Source of the DNA: Sweltsa coloradensis
Taxonomy: Eukaryota; Arthropoda; Insecta; Plecoptera; Chloroperlidae
Assembly (NCBI GenBank): GCA_024449915.1
Contig: JAMZAV010000100.1
Span: 62,001 to 126,000 of the forward strand
Reading direction: 5' to 3'
DNA length: 64,000 nt
The translations under genes and the position numbers were made by a program. The notes under the pieces are model-generated. The model searched no databases and was not told the DNA's origin. It worked only from the letters and a program-made list of their open reading frames with translations. Numbering within the stretch: position 1 is the first letter of the stretch; every line of letters begins with the position of its first letter. Below are positions 57,714 through 64,000 of this stretch, piece after piece.

Positions 57714-57851
57714 TTTATGTAAATCAATAAAGATGTTATAAAGTCAACATCTCGGTAGCTTAGGGGAAAAGCACTAAACCGGCAATCGGGAAACCGGGGT
57801 TTGATACCCCGCTGAGATGATTTTTTTAATTTTTGGATTGATTTACATAAA
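57714..57851 (+). mobile_element. tRNA-like sequence flanked by 15-bp inverted repeats
   Basis: Bases 57749-57818 fit a 70-nt tRNA-like layout: acceptor ATCTCGG/CTGAGAT (7 bp, one G-T), D stem GCTT/AAGC, and T stem CGGGG/CCCCG around TTTGATA. The A box TAGCTTAGGGG matches consensus and the B box is GGTTTGATACC. The anticodon stem does not pair and the loop lacks the usual U33, so it is not a working tRNA. T7 follows downstream. TTTATGTAAATCAAT (57714-57728) and ATTGATTTACATAAA (57837-57851) enclose it. Confidence 0.6.
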
Positions 57852-59133
57852 TATAACATTGTCTTCGAACTTATGTCACATTTACAAAAACTTTCACAAT
57901 TAGATTAAATATATTTAGGTTAGAGACTCGCAGTTACAGTTCGTTATATTAGATAACGTTCTCGCGAAACAAAACCCAATACTAAACAGAAGCTCACCTA
58001 GGCCACCCGCACACATATTATTTAATAAACAGCGTATTACGACAAAATTTATGTGATATTAGCTGATGGATCCTCTTTTTGCCCTCTTTTGTAAAATAAA
58101 TTTTACCTGAATATGATATACGGAAAAGAATTAAGTAAATGACAAAACATGAAACGCTAGCAAATTAATTAATATTTAGCAATTGTGTGTAACAACACAA
58201 TTAGTTAAATAAAATCAAATCTGCGGTATGCAACTTCAAAAGAACGTCAATCCTGCACATGTATAAATCAAACACAAGTATAAACTCAGGTATAAAATGT
58301 TACAAGTAAGTGTCAAAGTTGATTTATGTTGATGGCTTCAGTTTTCCATCACCAGTTTAATTATATCTTGTGTATGCCTGACGTGAGTAACCTGAATCGT
58401 ATTGTCGTGAATCTAGGTTACGAACACGGGGCTTCCGATGTAGAACTAATACGGGAGCCGAGGCTGCGGTACAAATTTGTAGCTCAGGTCAAGCTTTTCT
58501 CTATTTGGAATCAGTTAACTGTGACAGAGTAACTAGCATTTCAACTCTAGCATTCATACGTATGTGTAACATTGCACTTGTGCAGTATACACATCAGCTT
58601 ACCTGGTCTGCCCTCTTCATAGGTGGCTAAATTGGTAATTATGGGTATGTATATATAACTTATTAGTTGGGATGTGAAATCTGTGAACGCGCATTGCAGC
58701 CGCTACGCTCATCACGGCACGGCATCTATGTTTGTCTCCTCGTTATGATAAAACAAAACATGATCCAAAGGGTTCCGTTCCATACGATACCAAGTGCGAG
58801 CTTTAAGTATCAACCCCATTATTTGCCCTTTAATTGGAAAACAAAACATTTAGTCAGGATATAAGGTGAATGGTATCGAACCAGGGACGTCGCAATAATT
58901 GTGTTTCTTGTAGGCGATACGTGTTCCTCTATTGGTAGCGTATCCCTGTTAAAACACAATCGATCTATGTAGAACTCAAGATATTATCAAACTCACTTAT
59001 ATAGGGCCAAACGTAAGAGAAATAAGTTTAATATGTTTTGTCGACCACTACGAGTCAAACATAGAATAATACAAATATGACTGGAGATTCAAGATAAACC
59101 GTAAACAGTAATAGGTCACAAAACAAATAGCAA
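57852..59133. other. Non-coding interval with one tRNA-like element
   Basis: No gene is recognised. A splice-donor-like CAG/GTAAGC occurs on the minus strand at about 58612, without a supported exon. The tRNA-like element at 58862-58945 is listed separately. Confidence 0.45.
58862..58945 (-). mobile_element. tRNA-like SINE head
   Basis: The minus strand contains GCTACCAATAGAGG (A-box region) and GGTTCGATACC (58882-58872, near-consensus B box), about 50 nt apart. It is probably a SINE head or tRNA pseudogene. Confidence 0.45.
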
Positions 59134-60017
<884 letters not shown>

Positions 60018-60036
60018 ATTATTATTATTATTTTTA

Positions 60037-60121
<85 letters not shown>
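60018..60121 (+). repeat. (ATT)n tail
   Basis: This ATT tract, with a few TTTTATT and TTGTT interruptions, forms the 3' tail of the preceding retrotransposon fragment. Confidence 0.94.
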
Positions 60122-60124
<3 letters not shown>

Positions 60125-60767
60125 AGTGTTTGTATTGTATCCTCGATCATTAATTTAGTTCAGATGAGCCTGGTGTGTGTGGGTTCGTTGTCGAAATACA
60201 GTTTGATCATGTGGTGTGTTTTAATATTGCCTACACATCATACACTTAATAATATGTAAGATGTGGGTGAGCCATTTTTTAGAACCGGGAATTACGTTTT
60301 AATTCCAGTTTTAACCAGTACACTTAGTTAATACTGGTATTATTAGTAAGCCCCTAGCAATGTCGTCGAGGGTTAAGGTCGTGAAAAGCAAGCCTGCTGT
60401 GGTTTATTTGTAAAAAACTTCTTTGGAATGAAATGTCATACTTTTAGAAGTTCCGACCAGTCATCCTCTAAAAACTAATATTAAACAAAATGCTTTCAAA
60501 ACTTTATAGATTTTTCATTAAGGAGTTATCTGAACTATTTCATACTTTCAGCTGATCGATTTATTCCATTAACGTAATAAAAATATCCAATTATGAAAAA
60601 TAGTAACGATGGCAATGGCCGGTTTCCCGTCGACATACCCAGGTCAAGATAATTTACTGCTTTCATGGTAAACCCTGCTATATGAAAGTGGCGAGATCTA
60701 AATGTAATGGCAAGAGATTTCCCGACGTTCGCTGCTTTTTCCATCTGTTCTACGTGTGACGAGTCTC
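60122..60767. other. Non-coding interval
   Basis: No gene or recognised repeat. Confidence 0.5.
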
Positions 60768-60898
60768 CTGAATAGCGTCGACTGGAACAACGTCGACCAC
60801 CTTGTGTGTAGTGTACTTTCTTTGTTCGTCCTAACCTTTCGTTGTGCAAGGCCTTTGCAAACGAGGTGGTCGACGTTATTCCAGTCGACGCTATTCAG
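60768..60898. mobile_element. 131-bp palindromic element with 35-bp inverted repeats
   Basis: CTGAATAGCGTCGACTGG and the following bases to 60802 are repeated inverted at 60864-60898 with one mismatch (ACAAC versus ATAAC). The 61-bp centre is T-rich. It is CpG-richer than its surroundings, with two GTCGAC sites per arm. It is either a very short MITE or the footprint of a foldback element. Confidence 0.8.
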
Positions 60899-63800
60899 CG
60901 TCTCCGCTCCGGCTGGACTTAGACGTGTTCGGTACTGTTGTAGGGTACACGCCGGTTTCACCATGTGTGACCGGTAACTTTTATTGGATATTGCTTTACG
61001 TCTCATATTTATGCAACTTGGCTAATCGAGACGAAGGGAGGGACGTAAGGGATGACGCGGGGGAACAAGGGGTGGACAAAGCCTGTGCTGGTCAGAACCA
61101 GCCACAAGCGTATGGGGAGGGCAGGGGTTCCCCCACGTCGTGGTCGTCTCCGTCTGTGTATCAAGGTCATTAAGTTATACCGGTAGTTGGGATGAAATAC
61201 TCGTGGACTCAATCTCAGCGTTCATTTATGAACGAGGAAAAACATAAATCAACCCGGGTGTTCAGTCAGGACTGCTGGAATCAGGAAGCCACCGACTTAC
61301 TCCTGATTCAGAGTCCCGCGATTAAGCTACGTGGTAGGCCTACCTTTGTCCTTACGATCCTACCTGGGGGATCGTGATTCAAACATTACGACAAATATCA
61401 TATTATGAGTTGAACTGAAACAAAACAAGCATTGTTCAGCTATACTTCCCTGTGGTCACGTAACTAGCACATTAAGTTAAGAGCATCGTTATATACGGAG
61501 AGCGGGCGATATGGCCTCGCCTCCTATTCGCAGCAGATGTTTATGTAATTGCTAGCATACAACGTCTTACGACGTCAATAAATTTAATTGGCTCGTCTCT
61601 TATATAATGTTCTATTGCTCGTCATTTAGGATACGGAGCCCTGATGGTCTGGCGTCTTGCACTGGACAATAAAATGTTGCTCATGTCATCAAGGTCTGTT
61701 ATATAACGATGTTTGCATATGACGTTACCGCTTCCCTCCCCGCCTCCTTGGGAGTCACGTTGCGCACCTCACGTATTTTTATCAGTTTGCATTTATTCGC
61801 TAAAATCTCATTTTCATATATTTTTCACTAAATGTGTCTTATTTAATCATGTATCTAGCAGTCATTGTATTGCATCTATCCGTATCCTCGTTAAAACTTC
61901 CACTTATAAGTGTTATGTCGTTTAGGATTTCGTGTTATCTAATTGCCAATTAATCTGTGATCGTACATGAACCGAACGAAGAAATCGCGAACTTTGGCCG
62001 TGAGGTCATCGGATTCATACACGCCACATGCAATCCTTTCTAAAAGGTTTACTGAAGTTTTCTTCATTGCTTCATGCATTCATTCATGCATGCATTCATG
62101 CTTGAATAGAGTACTCTCCTTGGACATACCCATCAAATTATCTTCACACAAGGTTTATGGTAAGTCACCTAGGTAGTGAAATTAATGGCCCCTAGGCAGT
62201 TTGATCGCGATAAATTAAATTAAATTTAGTCACTGAAACTAAGCGTAGCCATTTTGATTTTTCATTGGCGTCTTAGAAAAGGATTTTCAAGCAAGTTAGC
62301 TCAAGGGGACTAAGTGTCTCACACCAACCAAAACTTCGATAACGTAGGAAACCTTATATGTCACTGTCACTAGTCCATTATGTAGCTTGATTAGTGTAAG
62401 ACGGGATGAACCGTACGGGCCTATATCCCCCAGAGGAAGGAGTTGCAGTTTGAGCGCCTTGGATAAGGTTAGATATTATAATCCCATTTGAAGCAGATTG
62501 TTGTGGTTGATATTAAGCTTGCCTTTGAGCTGTTATGTATGACTTGTGACAAGTCGTATTTGACCTAACAATGCCCGAGGCCATTTCGAATTAACCAGGT
62601 TTGCTACAATATCATGACTATGTATTTAAGCACCGCCATGGTATAGGATACATCATTAAGGCTAGATTAATTCACTTGGTGCTCGATTGATTAAGAAGTG
62701 AGATTTGTTTAAAACAGTATTGAGATACTTTTCCCTTATGCCACGAAACAATTAGCGACAGTAGATAATGTGTGTCAATCGTGGGGTTAATTGTGGCCCC
62801 AGTCAAACAGAAGATCGAAATAGTTTTTGTTCTGAACGATGGTTGCCTCTTTGGCGTATAGATTGGTGTTGTAACTGTTACCAAAAGTTTGCATTTGAGG
62901 AAAGGATGCTCAATTTTTGAACACTGTTAATTTGTATTAACTTACATTGTCACATGACAAACAAATCAGCTTTTCAAGTTAGAATGCACATCTTCGGTGA
63001 AACACCGTAATTAGCGCAATGTATTGCTTATTTAATAAGCACAAGGTATTTTTGAGATAATGTTTTAAGTTGTATTCCAGAGTTCATCCGATAAGTAATC
63101 TGAATCAGACAAATTCTCCAAAATTAATATCGTCTAGCAATCCAAGTGAACCAGATCCACTACAAAAAGTAATCCAAGTGTCAGAAACTCATCCAGCTTT
63201 AAGACTTGGATTTGCGCGGTATTTATATAATAAGATGGCATCTGAAATCCATAAAATTAATATAAATTAAAATTAGGAATTACATTCATGTAACTGAGTA
63301 AGACTGGCAAGAATGCTCTTCCTGAGCTATTCATATTTTGTAATGTATGGATTCTTCTTTATTTTCAGGTTATGTGTTAATTTTAATACCTCATTGTTAA
63401 GTTCGACTAGGTATGTCAAGGGTAGCATGTGGCAGAGGAAAACATTATTATTTAATTTAAACTGTTTAATATAATGGAAATGGAATATTCGTCCTCCATG
63501 TTCTCAACTGTTGCAATCAAAGTGTTCAATTAAACTCAAGTCATCCGATGCATCTTGACGCCACAGCAGGCTGTCTGAGATTACTTATGAGATGAGATTA
63601 TTCTGAAACGTAAGATTAACATCTACTACTTGCCCTAAAGATGGCCAGTAACGATTTGTTTTAACAGCATGTCATTGCGACTGTTAACCAGATAAGCAAT
63701 TAATAGTAAATGGTTGAGTAGCAATGTGCATTTCATGTCCTAGACTTTGAAATGAGCATTACCTTGATCTATTCAGCATCCGGTAAAGAGCTCGTAAACC

Positions 63801-64000
63801 TGGCGTGCGCGAATTACCACTTAAACCCTGCATGTCGGCTGGTCCATCAGTCAGAGCTGGTGTTCGAACCTACTTCTTGTAAGCACTAACATACGAACAG
63901 GTAAATAATAAAACATCGCTTAGCTGGTTTAGTGTTGCGACGAGCAAACGTTTACTTTATGACGGATGGGTAGTAATTTATCAGTTGCAGTTTGCCAGCA
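60899..64000. other. Non-coding interval
   Basis: No gene is recognised. At 61250-61345, words such as TTCAGTCAGGACTGC and CTGATTCAGAGTCCCGCG resemble a diverged SINE-B head. A CATT/CATG-rich simple stretch lies at 62055-62100. TGTTCGAACCT at about 63860 is a weak B-box-like word without a partner A box. Confidence 0.4.

Noticed and set aside
57749..57818. Functional tRNA gene
   Set aside because: The anticodon stem does not pair and position 33 of the loop is not T, although the A and B boxes are good.
58600..58650. Possible exon on the minus strand (ATYEEGRPG then GTAAGC donor), loosely like the REG segment preceding the HPGE exon of CCP6
   Set aside because: No convincing acceptor or upstream family match was found. 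No HPGE-bearing exon was seen between 29167 and 58600, which this model would require.

Overview
This is insect-like (arthropod) nuclear DNA: AT-rich, gene-poor and full of transposable elements, with long (ATT)n and (AAT)n microsatellites, tRNA-derived SINEs, non-LTR retrotransposon 3' ends and many short inverted-repeat elements. There is no prokaryotic gene organisation, no rRNA and no intact tRNA. A single 16-kb intron points to a large genome. The species cannot be named from the sequence alone.

The only host gene I can support is on the minus strand: a cytosolic carboxypeptidase of the CCP6/AGBL4 type (M14 family, tubulin/protein deglutamylase). Two consecutive coding exons are present, at 29166-29052 (NPDG loop, GNYR) and 13050-12939 (GFDLNR substrate-binding motif). 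They join in frame through a split Arg codon across a 16,001-bp intron. The exons carrying the zinc-binding HxxE motif (upstream) and the second zinc His (downstream) were not found, so both gene ends lie outside the window or were missed. On this model 13051-29051 is intronic, and at least the flanking parts of 1-12938 and 29167-64000 are too.

Layout. 0.8-1.5 kb: a long imperfect palindrome. 3.8-4.3 kb: a MITE with 41-bp terminal inverted repeats. 6.3-7.1 kb: a SINE whose tRNA head runs into a 32-bp minisatellite. 7.9-8.1 kb: a 'CTAG' MITE. 11.4-11.6 kb: a dispersed repeat. 12.9-29.2 kb: the carboxypeptidase exons and intron. That intron holds a 47-bp minisatellite, a SINE+MITE composite with a recent 572-bp tandem duplication, a GC-rich TATA/initiator promoter on the plus strand at 21.2 kb, a hAT-like element with an 8-bp target duplication, and a minisatellite split by a SINE. 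35.7-36.6 kb: a second SINE+MITE composite. 45-50.4 kb: two members of a complex foldback family. 53.4-56.3 kb and 59.1-60.1 kb: clusters of degenerate non-LTR retrotransposon 3' ends, each next to (ATT)n tracts. 60.8 kb: a 131-bp palindrome. The rest is AT-rich sequence in which I recognise no gene.

No complete gene system is present. The most unusual signals are an ~18-nt motif (core GGTGGAGGTGCCGG) found seven times in otherwise unrelated contexts, the repeated SINE+MITE composite, terminal sequences shared by two different inverted-repeat families, and a compensated 3' hairpin in two copies of a non-LTR element.
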